A stretch of DNA of 64,000 bases from Bacillota bacterium (GCA_030057655.1 JASGUQ010000041.1:62001-126000), one strand, 5' to 3'. Counted from the first letter of the stretch, positions 45,503 through 54,358 are shown. Numbers and translations are program-made. The notes: generated by a model not told the origin, from the sequence alone.

Positions 45503-46442
45503 GTCGCACCTCCATATTCAGCATCAGCATACCCAGAACAGCCGGAACGGCAAGGGCAAGCAGGTAAAGGGCGTAGCTGAACAGCTTGCCCATCTCTGAC
45601 CTGTCGATTAAAAACTCAACGCCCACAATGGCCAGCAGGATCACAGGCACCATGATCAGGCTGATGAGGGGCAAGGTCTTGTTTGTTTTTGGGTTTTTAA
45701 GCAGTTTCACAGCCATAAAGACCAGCGTCAGCGAAAAAAGCGCCGCGGACAACACCTGCTGCACGCCGACAAAGCTGTATCTGAGGTGTCCGTCATAGCG
45801 CAGGCTCTCCATCAGCGTCTGCGTAATGCCATAAAGCAGGCAAAATTTAATGAAGACCAGCCCGGGTTTTTGGACCTTCTTTGCAAAACGCCAAAGAAGG
45901 ACGAACAGGAGGAGCGCGACGGCTGCCTCCAGCAGGTAGGTGCGCAGGTAGGCGTCATACTCGTCCTTGATCGCCAGGAAGGACTGGGACAGCCACTGCG
46001 TGGTCAGCGGCCGGCTGATGCCAAGCGCGGTAAAGCCTTCGCCAAGGCGCGCTGGAACCAAAAATGCCGGGATCGCGACAGCCAGGTGGTCCAGCATCTC
46101 TGCCTTATTCACACCGGCCAGTTTCGCGCCCAAAAGCGCGGCCAGCACCGCGCCGATCAGCGCGCCATACATCGCGAACCCGCCGGAAAACACGTCCAGC
46201 GCGTTTTTCAGGTTCAAAAACGGCGCGTAATCCGGCTGCAGCAGCACATACATCAGCCTTGCCAGAATAAAACCGAGAATCAGGGAAAAGAGGCCGGTAT
46301 GGCCTGCGGCCAGCGCCTGTTTTTCATTTTTTCTGGTCCTGAAACAAAGAACCAGCATGAAAAGCAGGCAGCCCAGCATCACGGACAAGCCATACAGATA
46401 GACCGTAGTTCCCAGGAAATTGACAGAAAGCGCTTCAGACAT
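45483..46442 (-). CDS. Lgt-like membrane protein with degenerate signature
   Basis: Polytopic membrane protein of 319 residues that resembles prolipoprotein diacylglyceryl transferase by topology and by GFAMYGALIGAVLAALLGAK, a match to the Lgt block. Where Lgt has GRxGNFxNxE, this protein reads ARLGEGFTALGISRP: the Arg remains, but the Asn residues are replaced and the segment is shortened. SLRYDGHLRYSFVGVQQVLS matches the C-terminal Lgt block. It may have lost or changed activity. A normal Lgt is present at 34122. It lies between the glycosidase gene and DUF896. Confidence 0.75.
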   Translation of the reverse strand: MSEALSVNFLGTTVYLYGLSVMLGCLLFMLVLCFRTRKNEKQALAAGHTGLFSLILGFILARLMYVLLQPDYAPFLNLKNALDVFSGGFAMYGALIGAVLAALLGAKLAGVNKAEMLDHLAVAIPAFLVPARLGEGFTALGISRPLTTQWLSQSFLAIKDEYDAYLRTYLLEAAVALLLFVLLWRFAKKVQKPGLVFIKFCLLYGITQTLMESLRYDGHLRYSFVGVQQVLSAALFSLTLVFMAVKLLKNPKTNKTLPLISLIMVPVILLAIVGVEFLIDRSEMGKLFSYALYLLALAVPAVLGMLMLNMEVRLGQGID

Positions 46443-46447
46443 CTTGA

Positions 46448-47443
46448 TTAATTGCCTTGAACGGCGCTCGCAAAATAGATCATGTCGCTCTGGGCGCGCT
46501 CATTGGAAACAGACTTGCTCTGGTAATAGCCGCCGTTGAACACCAGGGTGGCGGAGTTGCCGCCGTCCAGGTTGAAAGCCTGCATGCAGCCCAGGTCAAA
46601 CATGAGGTCGGCCAGTTCCTGATGGGTCACCCCGTCGCTGTCTTTTGTACGCCCTTCCACCAGCACGACCAGGTAGTTAAGCGGGCCCAGCTGCCCGATG
46701 GCCATGCGCGGTTCCCGGCCCTTGGGATTGTAGCCATATTCCTTGTCCATGGTCAGCAGCTCCCCGTCCTTGACCAGGGCAGGGCCAAAGGTGAAGGCAT
46801 TGATAATTTTGCGCCCGCTCTCCTCAAAAGCCGCGATCTCGTCCTTGCTGGACTTGATGAACAGGTTGAAGTCGCCGTTCTCGTCAATGATCAGAAGGTC
46901 CTTGGTTCTGTTGGGCTTGTTTCTGATCTTGACGCCCATGCGGTACTCAAAACTGGTCTTGACCGGGTCATTGGAGATGTAGTTGGCGTTGAGCGCGATG
47001 ACCGCGTTGTTTTTCTGCGCCATGGAGGAGATCAGCGCCACGCGGCTGGAGGTTGGTTTTCCGGCGGTGGCGGTGCGCAGCTGGCTGGGGTCCGCAATCG
47101 TGATGGTCGCGATGCGCACCGTGTTGTCGCCGATCTCCCTGGTCTCAAGGCTTAACTGAATGCTGGCGTCCGTGTACCCGGACTCCGTAAAACCATTGGG
47201 ATCAGGCGTCATGCCGGGGGTGAAGTCAATGGGCAGGGGCTGGATAATGGGCGCGGTTTCGGCGCTCGCGCGGGGGAAAAGCAGGTTCAGCAGCCCGCTC
47301 TCCTCTTCCTCCTCCATTTCCCACAGCTCGTTGAGCATCCTGTCTTTGGCGTCGGTCAAAAGCGCGCCCGAAGGCAGGACAAAAGGCAAAGCAAGGCTTA
47401 TAAGCAGGGCAAGAACCAAAAGGATGGCGGTTTTTCTTTTCAT
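46448..47443 (-). CDS. Exported phosphodiester glycosidase (NAGPA-like)
   Basis: Exported protein of 331 residues. The signal anchor (RKTAILLVLALLISLALPFVLP) is at 2-25, followed by a Glu-rich stretch (MEEEEESG). The C-terminal domain resembles N-acetylglucosamine-1-phosphodiester alpha-N-acetylglucosaminidase-like proteins: NAVIALNANYI, RMAIGQLGPLNYLVVLVEGR, QELADLMFDLGCMQAFNLDGGNSATLVFNG. The last block is the family hallmark. It probably acts on surface glycans or teichoic-type polymers. The ATG at 47443 is preceded by GGAG; four bases separate it from the GT2 stop. Confidence 0.88.
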   Translation of the reverse strand: MKRKTAILLVLALLISLALPFVLPSGALLTDAKDRMLNELWEMEEEEESGLLNLLFPRASAETAPIIQPLPIDFTPGMTPDPNGFTESGYTDASIQLSLETREIGDNTVRIATITIADPSQLRTATAGKPTSSRVALISSMAQKNNAVIALNANYISNDPVKTSFEYRMGVKIRNKPNRTKDLLIIDENGDFNLFIKSSKDEIAAFEESGRKIINAFTFGPALVKDGELLTMDKEYGYNPKGREPRMAIGQLGPLNYLVVLVEGRTKDSDGVTHQELADLMFDLGCMQAFNLDGGNSATLVFNGGYYQSKSVSNERAQSDMIYFASAVQGN

Positions 47444-47447
47444 AAAG

Positions 47448-48563
47448 TTATTTCTCCAATTTATGGGCAAACACCCAGGATTTTGATACGCGGTAGTTGA
47501 TAAAGAACAGGACGCTGTCCACGATGACCTTGGCGAGGGTCTTGTGCATGCCAAAAAGAACGTTCAGGGCATTTACCAAAGTGGCGGACAGGAACATGAC
47601 CGCGATGACCAGCAGGATGTAGCGCAGCATGGAGCGTTTGCTCCGCCTTGCCCTGAAAACATACTGCTGGTTCACCTTGTAATTAAACAGCGCGCTTGCG
47701 ATCCTGGCGATCACCGTAGCCGCCAGGACCGGCCCATAGTTGCGGTTCTCTGCGAACCCTGGAAACAAGGCCGGGATCAGAACGGAATCCAGCAGCGTAA
47801 ACAGCAGGATGTCAATCAGCGTGGACAAGCCGCTTGAGGCTATGAACTTCGCGAAATTGCCAAACAGGTTTTTATAGATGCGCCAGGAATCGCGGATGGG
47901 ATGGAAATGCGTTCCCTCGTTTTCATTGAGGTAAATGGTGTCGATGGGCACGATCACAAAACCGATGTTATGGATTGCCGCGTGGATGAGCATGTTCATC
48001 TCATACTCAAAGCGGTTGCCCGACACGTCGATGAACTCCATCATCAGCTCCCTGCTGATGCCCCGAAGGCCGGTTTGCGTGTCCGGCAGCCAGTGCCCGT
48101 AGAGGAGCTTGAAGAAAAAACTGGTCAGCCGGTTGCCGGCCTTGCTCTTGGGCGGGACATTTTCTTTTAAGAGATCACGGCTGCCCAGGATCAACTGATC
48201 GGGTGAACTGAGCATGGCTTCAGCCACCGACAGGCAGTCGTGCGCGGTGTGCTGTCCGTCAGAGTCCGCCGTAATTACGCCGGGGGCTTGGGACAGGTTT
48301 TGCATGATGTAGTGCATGCCGTGCTTTAAAGCAAAGCCCTTGCCCTTGTTTTCGGGGTAACCCAGGACGACGCAGCCCTTTTTCGCTTTGAGATTATCAA
48401 AATAATGGGCATAATCGGGTCCGGACCCATCATCCACCACCACGATGTGACTAAATCCGTTTAAAATCAAGTCATCCACATACCTGCCCAGCTTCTCATC
48501 CGGGTGCAGGGACGGAATCAGGATGACGGCTTCTTCCTTGCGCAGCGCCTTGGCCCTCCTCAC
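47448..48563 (-). CDS. GT2 glycosyltransferase fused to GtrA-like membrane domain
   Basis: Protein of 371 residues. The N-terminal glycosyltransferase family 2 domain has VILIPSLHPDEKLGRYVDDL, VVDDGSGPDYAHYF and VITADSDGQHTAHDC, with PDTQTGLRGISREL late in the domain. After about residue 235 there is a GtrA-like four-helix membrane domain with LFGNFAKFIASSGLSTLIDILLF. Such fusions move sugar onto polyprenyl phosphate or flip it. The start is uncertain: GTG at 48563 lies before an AGGAGG (48555-48560), so a CTG at 48545 may be the true start. It is first in the envelope operon. Confidence 0.85.
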   Translation of the reverse strand: MRRAKALRKEEAVILIPSLHPDEKLGRYVDDLILNGFSHIVVVDDGSGPDYAHYFDNLKAKKGCVVLGYPENKGKGFALKHGMHYIMQNLSQAPGVITADSDGQHTAHDCLSVAEAMLSSPDQLILGSRDLLKENVPPKSKAGNRLTSFFFKLLYGHWLPDTQTGLRGISRELMMEFIDVSGNRFEYEMNMLIHAAIHNIGFVIVPIDTIYLNENEGTHFHPIRDSWRIYKNLFGNFAKFIASSGLSTLIDILLFTLLDSVLIPALFPGFAENRNYGPVLAATVIARIASALFNYKVNQQYVFRARRSKRSMLRYILLVIAVMFLSATLVNALNVLFGMHKTLAKVIVDSVLFFINYRVSKSWVFAHKLEK

Positions 48564-48579
48564 CTTTACTCAGTTCTAT

Positions 48580-48608
48580 AGTATACCTATTTATCGGCCT
48601 GTTTGCAA
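48580..48608 (-). promoter_or_regulatory. Sigma-A promoter of the envelope operon
   Basis: On the minus strand: TTGCAA (48603-48608), 17-base spacer, TATACT (48580-48585). Confidence 0.65.
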
Positions 48609-48714
48609 AAATATTACAAGGCGCGTCATGACAGATGCGAGGCGCGGTACGCGGCCAAACATCTGTCTTTTATCAAACGGAACAATGTGCTATTCTCATG
48701 CGGAGGTGAGTAAA

Positions 48715-49848
48715 ATGATCGAATTTGGCTGGGCACGATCCGAGGAAGAAAAGGGGCTTCTTGATTTTGGCAACCTGGTCTTTTCCTTATCAAGCGTGCC
48801 GACAGATTTTCGGGCGCTTTTGCCCAAGGTGTACGGCCGCCCCGGATTTTCGAAGATCACGGCTGTGGCAAGGGACGACGGCAGGGTCGTCGGCATGGTG
48901 GCCGCCCTCCCCGGCAAACTTCAGGTGCTGGACCAGACGCTGAACTATGGCTACATCGGAACGGTATCGACCCACCCTTACCACCGGGAAAAGGGGATTA
49001 TGAAGCGGCTGATGCCTTTGGTGATGGAGCGCTTAAAGGAGCAGGGATGTGATTTTATCGCGCTGAACGGACAGCGGCAGCGCTATATGCATCATGGCTT
49101 TGAAAACGCGGGGGAGAGGCTGGTGCTGGAGTTTACCAGGGACAGCCTCAGGCATGTTTACGGCAAGATGGGGGAAGGGGCTTATACCTTTTTCCCCTTG
49201 GGCGAAGCTTCAAAAGAGGCGCTGGACTTTTGTCATGATCTGTATTTGCAAAACGACTGGTATTCGCACCGTGCCCGGGAGGATTTCGCGCTGATTCTCT
49301 CTTCCTGGCAGGGAAAAGCCTTCCTGGTCAAAAGCGGGGAAGAGAACTTGGGATACCTGTATGCGACAGGCTCAGGGATCCTGGAATACCGCTTTGCTGA
49401 CAAGGCTGTTTTGCCGCTCATTTTGCAAAAATATCTGGCGGAAAACGATCTGAAAGCAGTTTCCCTTGTTGCCGAACCCTCCCTTTTAAAGGAGCAGCCA
49501 AGGCTGTTTGAGGCGGCGGCCAGCTGGCAATCCTCTCCCGTCTTTCAGGTCCGCGTGTTGAACTGGGAGAAGGTGCTCTCGGCTTTTCTGAGCCTGAAAG
49601 CCAAGCACGCGCCCTTGATGCCCGGCAGCGCAGTGCTTGAGATCAAGGGTGAAGGAAACTTTGAAATACAGGTGCTTGATGGGCAAGCTTCTGTCACAGC
49701 AAGCGGCAAAAAACCGGACCTTTCCCTCAACAGTTTTGACGCGATCCGCCTTGTTTTTCTCAGGGAGTCAGCGCTTCTTTTTCCGGCTGTTCCTTTTTTC
49801 AACTGGTTTCCGCTTCCCTTTCCTTTCTCCTATCCGGACGCTTTCTGA
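48715..49848 (+). CDS. Eis-like GNAT acetyltransferase with SCP2-like C-terminus
   Basis: Protein of 377 residues. The N-terminal GNAT domain shows VVGMVAALPGKLQV, YIGTVSTHPYHREKGIMKRLM (acetyl-CoA loop), and CDFIALNGQRQRYMHHGFENAG. A second GNAT-like part follows, and the end (PGSAVLEIKGEGNFEIQVLDG, then LSLNSFDAIRLVFL) resembles the sterol-carrier-like domain of Eis proteins. Eis acetylates aminoglycosides in mycobacteria; in Clostridia the substrate is unknown. The ATG at 48715 follows CGGAGGTG. A strong terminator follows. Confidence 0.82.
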   Translation: MIEFGWARSEEEKGLLDFGNLVFSLSSVPTDFRALLPKVYGRPGFSKITAVARDDGRVVGMVAALPGKLQVLDQTLNYGYIGTVSTHPYHREKGIMKRLMPLVMERLKEQGCDFIALNGQRQRYMHHGFENAGERLVLEFTRDSLRHVYGKMGEGAYTFFPLGEASKEALDFCHDLYLQNDWYSHRAREDFALILSSWQGKAFLVKSGEENLGYLYATGSGILEYRFADKAVLPLILQKYLAENDLKAVSLVAEPSLLKEQPRLFEAAASWQSSPVFQVRVLNWEKVLSAFLSLKAKHAPLMPGSAVLEIKGEGNFEIQVLDGQASVTASGKKPDLSLNSFDAIRLVFLRESALLFPAVPFFNWFPLPFPFSYPDAF

Positions 49849-49873
49849 CAGCGTTGTTGTCGTTAAATTTCCA

Positions 49874-49900
49874 GCCGCCGGGTTTTTTCCGGCGGCTTTT
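49874..49900 (+). terminator. Rho-independent terminator after the Eis-like gene
   Basis: GCCGCCGG (49874-49881) pairs with CCGGCGGC (49889-49896) around GTTTTTT, followed by TTTT. Confidence 0.8.
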
Positions 49901-49961
49901 CAGTCAGCTTTTCACAATGATGGATAAATTGTAAATTTTATTTTAAGCACATACAAAAGGT

Positions 49962-49974
49962 ATACACAGTGTAT
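49962..49974. promoter_or_regulatory. Palindrome upstream of the MMPL exporter gene
   Basis: ATACACAGTGTAT, two 6-bp arms around one base. It lies 30 bases upstream of the -35 and could be an operator. Confidence 0.3.
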
Positions 49975-50003
49975 GAATTAAGACAGATGTACTGTTTTAG
50001 GTT

Positions 50004-50032
50004 TTGTCCGTTTTCATGTTTTTCGCTATAAT
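50004..50032 (+). promoter_or_regulatory. Sigma-A promoter of the MMPL operon
   Basis: TTGTCC (50004-50009), 17-base spacer, perfect TATAAT (50027-50032). Confidence 0.65.
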
Positions 50033-50072
50033 ATCAGCACGCTTATGAATGAATGATAGTTTGGGGAGGCTT

Positions 50073-52115
50073 ATGAAACGACTGAGCGAAGCGGTCATCC
50101 GCCACAGGAAGAGCGTTATCATCCTGACATTGATACTATGTGCCCTGAGTGCGTTTGCGATGACGACAGTCAAGGTCAATTATAATCTCAGCGACTATCT
50201 GTCCGCGTCTTCTCCCAGCAGGCAGGCGCTTGATCAGGTCAAGGTGGAATTGCCCAGTTTGCAGCTTTATTTGCCGGGACTAAGCGTGCAGGAAGCGCTG
50301 GAAGAAAAACAAAACCTGCTGGCTTTATCCGGGGTCAATGACGTTCTATGGCTGGACAATGTGATGGACCTGCGCAACATCCCGGCCCAAACCATTCTTC
50401 CTGAGCTTTTTGGCCAGTATTACAACGAAGGGCCCCTGTACCAACTGACCATTCCGGAAGCTGAGCAAGCGCGTGTGGTCGCCAATCTCCGCGAGACCTA
50501 CCCGGATGCCTTATTAAAGGGGACAGCCGCTGATAACGCGGAGCAGATCAACGTCACCATGGGCCAGGTCTCTTCCATCATGGTTTTCCTGGTTCCACTG
50601 ACCCTGCTCATCCTCTTCCTGGCCACCAGGCACTGGTTTGAGCCGGTCCTTTTCCTTCTGGCGATCGGGACAGCCATCCTGCTCAACGAAGGCAGCAACA
50701 TCATTTTTGGCGAGGTTTCCTACATCACCCAGGCCTGCTCCGCCATTTTGCAGCTGGCGGTCTCCATTGATTACGCTGTTTTCCTCCTGCACCGTTTCGC
50801 GGACTTCAGGGAGGAAGGGCTGGACGCGGTTTCAGCCATCAAAAAGGCCATGCAGGTTGCCTCCGGCACCATCGCTTCCAGCGCGCTGACAACGGTCTTT
50901 GGCTTTTTGGCGCTGCTGCTCATGCAGTTTAAGCTGGGCATGGACATGGGCCTGGTGCTGGCCAAGGGCGTGCTGCTGTCCTACCTGAGCGTGATGATTT
51001 TCCTGCCCGCGGTCGCGGTCAGCTCAGTTAAACTGATCGACAAAACCGCGCACCGCAGCTTTATCCCCTCGTTTAAGTGGCTTGGCCGCGGCGTCATGCG
51101 CTTTGGCGCGCCGCTTGCGGCCATCGTGTTGCTGAGCCTGCCCTTTGCCTATTTAATGCAGGGGGAGAACACCTTTATCTATGGCTCGGGCGGCATGCAC
51201 AGCCCCCAGTCGCCCATCCGCCAGGAATCCAGGGCGCTTGAGGAGCGCTTCAGCGCTGAGCGCATGATGCTGCTGACAGTCAGGGAGGATGGACGATTGA
51301 AGGAGCTTGAGCTGTCCGCGGCGCTTAAAAAAGTGCCCGGCATCACCTCAGTTATCTCCTATGTGGACACCGTGTCAGCCCAGATCCCGCCTCAAATGCT
51401 GCCTTCTTCCGTCACCTCCCAGTTTTATCAGGACGGCTATTCCCGCTTTATCCTTCAGACCGACAGGCCGGATGAAAGCCCGGAGGCCTTTGAAATGGTG
51501 GAGGAATTAAGGAAGACCATACAACCCTTTTATAAGGAGAGCTATCTTCTGGGCGAGGCGCCTGTGAACTACGACCTCAAAACCTCCATCTCGGCTGACA
51601 ACCTGACCGTGTTTTTAGCGGGCGTATTGTCCATTGGCCTTGTGCTGCTGTTTAACTTTAAAAACCTGACCATCCCCCTGATCCTGCTTTTGGTCATTGA
51701 GGGCTCCATCTGGCTGAACATGGCCGCGCCTTTCATCACGGGTAATCCTCTGAATTACATCGGATACCAGATCGTTTCCTCCGTTCAATTGGGCGCCACG
51801 GTGGACTACGGCATTCTCATGTCGCAAAGGTATCTGGAAGGCAGGCAGACCATGCCCGCGAAACAGGCGGGGGCCTGGGCGCTTGAGGTCTCGACCGGCT
51901 CCATCCTGCCCCCTGCCATGATTCTGGCAATCGCCGGTTTTATCCTGGGCTACATGGTGCAGGGCAACCAGGTCATCTCCGAAATGGGCATCATCATTGG
52001 CCGCGGCGCGGTGTTCTCCTGCCTGATGGTGATTTTGGTGCTGCCCAAGCTGCTTGTATGGCTGGACAAACTGATTTTCAAAACCAATTTACATAAAAGA
52101 AAGGCAAGCTCATGA
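50073..52115 (+). CDS. MMPL/RND-family exporter
   Basis: Membrane transporter of 680 residues of the MMPL (RND) superfamily. It has two similar halves: an N-terminal helix (SVIILTLILCALSAFAMTTV) and extracellular loop, then a membrane block with SIDYAVFLLHRFADFREEG; then a second loop and a membrane block with ATVDYGILMSQRYLEGRQ. The acidic SxDY/TVDY residues are typical proton-coupling sites. Substrate is unknown: lipids, drugs or peptides are all possible. The ATG at 50073 follows GGGGAGG. The next gene overlaps by four bases. Confidence 0.9.
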   Translation: MKRLSEAVIRHRKSVIILTLILCALSAFAMTTVKVNYNLSDYLSASSPSRQALDQVKVELPSLQLYLPGLSVQEALEEKQNLLALSGVNDVLWLDNVMDLRNIPAQTILPELFGQYYNEGPLYQLTIPEAEQARVVANLRETYPDALLKGTAADNAEQINVTMGQVSSIMVFLVPLTLLILFLATRHWFEPVLFLLAIGTAILLNEGSNIIFGEVSYITQACSAILQLAVSIDYAVFLLHRFADFREEGLDAVSAIKKAMQVASGTIASSALTTVFGFLALLLMQFKLGMDMGLVLAKGVLLSYLSVMIFLPAVAVSSVKLIDKTAHRSFIPSFKWLGRGVMRFGAPLAAIVLLSLPFAYLMQGENTFIYGSGGMHSPQSPIRQESRALEERFSAERMMLLTVREDGRLKELELSAALKKVPGITSVISYVDTVSAQIPPQMLPSSVTSQFYQDGYSRFILQTDRPDESPEAFEMVEELRKTIQPFYKESYLLGEAPVNYDLKTSISADNLTVFLAGVLSIGLVLLFNFKNLTIPLILLLVIEGSIWLNMAAPFITGNPLNYIGYQIVSSVQLGATVDYGILMSQRYLEGRQTMPAKQAGAWALEVSTGSILPPAMILAIAGFILGYMVQGNQVISEMGIIIGRGAVFSCLMVILVLPKLLVWLDKLIFKTNLHKRKASS

Positions 52116-53035
52116 GCCGAAAAGTTTTCGTTTTGCTGCTGGCAATCTTCGTTATCTTGTCCTCCGCTGCTGCCGCCCTTGCTCAGGTCTCAAAGGATGA
52201 AGTGGTTTACGCGGCCCTTCAAGCCGATGGCGGCGTGAAGGAAATCTATGTGGTCAACATCTATGAGTCGGATGAAACCTCTCAGGTGACGGACTACGCG
52301 GCCTACGCCCGCGCGCTGCCCCTTGGCCGGGCGGATGATTTTTCCTATGAGGACGGCAAAGCTGCGTTTACCTTAAATCCGGGCCGCTTTTCCTACCAGG
52401 GCGACCTGGAAAGCAAAGCCCTGCCCTGGCAGATCTCCATATCCTACACTTTGGATGGGCAGGAAGCAGAACCCCTGTCCCTGTCCGGCGCAAGCGGCAA
52501 GATGGAGGGGAAGATCAAGATCGCGGTCAATCCGGAATTCAGCGCCCTTGCGGAAGCCCTTGCCCTTCAGGTCAGCGTGACCCTGGACGGTGACAAGTGC
52601 CTGAACATTGTGTCGGACAAAGCCACCTTCGCTTACGCTGCCGGAAACCTGGCGCTGAGCTATGTGGTCTTGCCCGGCCAGGAGGCTGAATATACCTTTT
52701 CCTTTGACGCCCGGGATTTCTCCATGTCCGCCATTCAAATTGCCGGGGTCAGGATGGCGATGGATCAGGACATGTACAAGGAGATGGCGGCCAAGGCCAT
52801 GGCGGGAACGCCCTTTGAATCCTCAGTCGGCAACCTCATGAGCGGTTTTTTGAATGCGATGCAGGGCCGGCCGGTTGCCTCTTTCACAGACAGCCGCAAT
52901 CAGGTCCGCGCTGTTCAATTTGTTATGATGACGGAAGAAATACCGGAAAAGCCGGCGGAAAAGCCGCAGCCCGAGGCTGAAACCGGCAAGGACGCCAACT
53001 TTTTGATGCGCCTGGGCAAACTGCTGGGACTGTAA
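52112..53035 (+). CDS. Exported protein of unknown function coupled to the MMPL exporter
   Basis: Exported protein of 307 residues with a signal peptide (KVFVLLLAIFVILSSAAAALA, no lipobox). The mature part is beta-rich, starts SKDEVVYAALQADGGVKEIYVVN, and ends with a Pro/Glu linker (EKPAEKPQPEAET) and a short amphipathic end (FLMRLGKLLGL). I do not recognise the family with confidence. The four-base overlap with the exporter gene suggests a joint function, perhaps as an accessory subunit outside the membrane. Confidence 0.7.
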   Translation: MSRKVFVLLLAIFVILSSAAAALAQVSKDEVVYAALQADGGVKEIYVVNIYESDETSQVTDYAAYARALPLGRADDFSYEDGKAAFTLNPGRFSYQGDLESKALPWQISISYTLDGQEAEPLSLSGASGKMEGKIKIAVNPEFSALAEALALQVSVTLDGDKCLNIVSDKATFAYAAGNLALSYVVLPGQEAEYTFSFDARDFSMSAIQIAGVRMAMDQDMYKEMAAKAMAGTPFESSVGNLMSGFLNAMQGRPVASFTDSRNQVRAVQFVMMTEEIPEKPAEKPQPEAETGKDANFLMRLGKLLGL

Positions 53036-53112
53036 AACTTTATTGATCTGCATGAAAACCGCCTTCCTTCGCGTATGATGAGTATCTGGCCGGAAAAGGG
53101 GAGGTGGTTTTT

Positions 53113-53697
53113 TTGAGCCTGTTTAAACGGGCCGACCCCGAAAAATTTGAACAATTGATCCTACCGCTGGAAAAAAAGGTCTATTTCACCTGCCTTCAGC
53201 TCATGGGCAACCGCGAGGACGCGGAGGACTGCGCCCAGGAGGCGCTGCTCAAAGCGTACCGCAATTTTTCCAGCTTTAAGGGCCAGTCAAAATTTTCGAC
53301 CTGGCTTTATACTGTGGTCACCCGGGTGTGCCTGGACGCGCTCCGGCGCCGGAAAGAGGTCTTCTCCCTGGACGGGATGCTGGAGGAGGGCTATGAGCCT
53401 TCTTCCGGCGAAGCGGAAGCCTACCTGAAGTTGGAAGAGAGTGAACGGAAAGAACTGCTTCAGGAGGCGCTGCGCGAAATTTCGACGGATTTCCGCCTGG
53501 CCCTTGTCATGATCGATCTGCAGGGCTTATCTTACCAGGAAACAGCCGGCATTCTGTCCCTGCCGGAGGGCACGGTTAAAAGCAGGCTTTACCGCGCCCG
53601 GAAGATGCTTCAGGGTCTTTTGATGAAAAACCGGGAACTTTTTCTGTCTGAGCCCCGTCTCAATGATGAAAGGAGGGAACGCCATGGCATGCAATGA
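53113..53697 (+). CDS. ECF-type RNA polymerase sigma factor
   Basis: Sigma factor of 194 residues. Region 2 is REDAEDCAQEALLKAYRNF with KGQSKFSTWLYTVVTRVCLD, and region 4 is QGLSYQETAGILSLPEGTVKSRLYRARKMLQ. Regions 1 and 3 are absent, as in ECF factors. The TTG at 53113 follows GGGGAGG (53098-53104); the GTG at 53104 overlaps that site and is less likely. The next gene, a zinc-finger anti-sigma factor, overlaps by 14 bases, so the factor is probably held inactive at the membrane until an envelope signal arrives. Confidence 0.9.
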   Translation: MSLFKRADPEKFEQLILPLEKKVYFTCLQLMGNREDAEDCAQEALLKAYRNFSSFKGQSKFSTWLYTVVTRVCLDALRRRKEVFSLDGMLEEGYEPSSGEAEAYLKLEESERKELLQEALREISTDFRLALVMIDLQGLSYQETAGILSLPEGTVKSRLYRARKMLQGLLMKNRELFLSEPRLNDERRERHGMQ

Positions 53698-54358
53698 GTT
53701 TGAAAACCTCCTTGAGCGCTCACTGGAAGGAGGACTTGATTCACAGGAACAGAAGCTTTTGGACAAACATCTGGAGACCTGCGCGGCCTGCCGTTTTCGC
53801 CTGACCTCCATCAAGGATCTTCGATCCCTGAATGAAGGGGAGGAGGTGCCGGAAGCTTTTTCTGCCGCATGGAGAAATAAGATCAAGATGGAGCAGCCCG
53901 CGCCCATCAGGCGGCTGCCGCAGGCCACCCGCTGGGTTGCGATGGCAGCGACGCTTGTTCTCCTGCTGCTTGGCGCTTACAAGGCGGGCGACCTGGACCT
54001 TCTGGGCATCAGAAACGCCGCCCCCGATAAAAGCGCCGGCGCCCGCACCGCCATGATGGAACGGGAAGCCCCGCCCATGGACATGTCCCCGCCCGGACTC
54101 ACAGCGGACACCGTGATGGAATCTGAAAAAATGGCAGACTTTAGCCTGGACATGTCAGAAGAGGCGGACGCCGCCATTGTGTTCAGCCCCCTTCCCACAC
54201 CCGCTGCTGAGACAAGGGAGAGCCTTCCGGCAGATCAAACGGCTGACAATGAAAGCAGGTTGCTGTCTTTCCTGCATGACAACCTGATCTACCTGATGTC
54301 CTTTGCTGCCCTGGTTCTGCTCATTCTACTCATTCATGAAAAGAGGAAACACAAATGA
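53684..54358 (+). CDS. Zinc-finger membrane anti-sigma factor
   Basis: Protein of 224 residues. The N-terminal cytoplasmic anti-sigma domain carries the ZAS motif H29-x3-C33-x2-C36 (DKHLETCAACR). A transmembrane helix (about 91-107, WVAMAATLVLLLLGAY) and an outer stretch with Met-rich acidic sequence follow, and a second hydrophobic segment lies near the C-terminus (YLMSFAALVLLILLI) before a basic tail. AGGAGGG precedes the ATG at 53684. It is expected to bind the upstream sigma factor. Confidence 0.85.
   Translation: MACNEFENLLERSLEGGLDSQEQKLLDKHLETCAACRFRLTSIKDLRSLNEGEEVPEAFSAAWRNKIKMEQPAPIRRLPQATRWVAMAATLVLLLLGAYKAGDLDLLGIRNAAPDKSAGARTAMMEREAPPMDMSPPGLTADTVMESEKMADFSLDMSEEADAAIVFSPLPTPAAETRESLPADQTADNESRLLSFLHDNLIYLMSFAALVLLILLIHEKRKHK

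Noticed and set aside
53053-53075. Autoregulatory ECF promoter (TGAAAAC ... CGTA) upstream of the sigma gene
   Set aside because: Spacing is only 12 bases, while SigW-type promoters need about 16.
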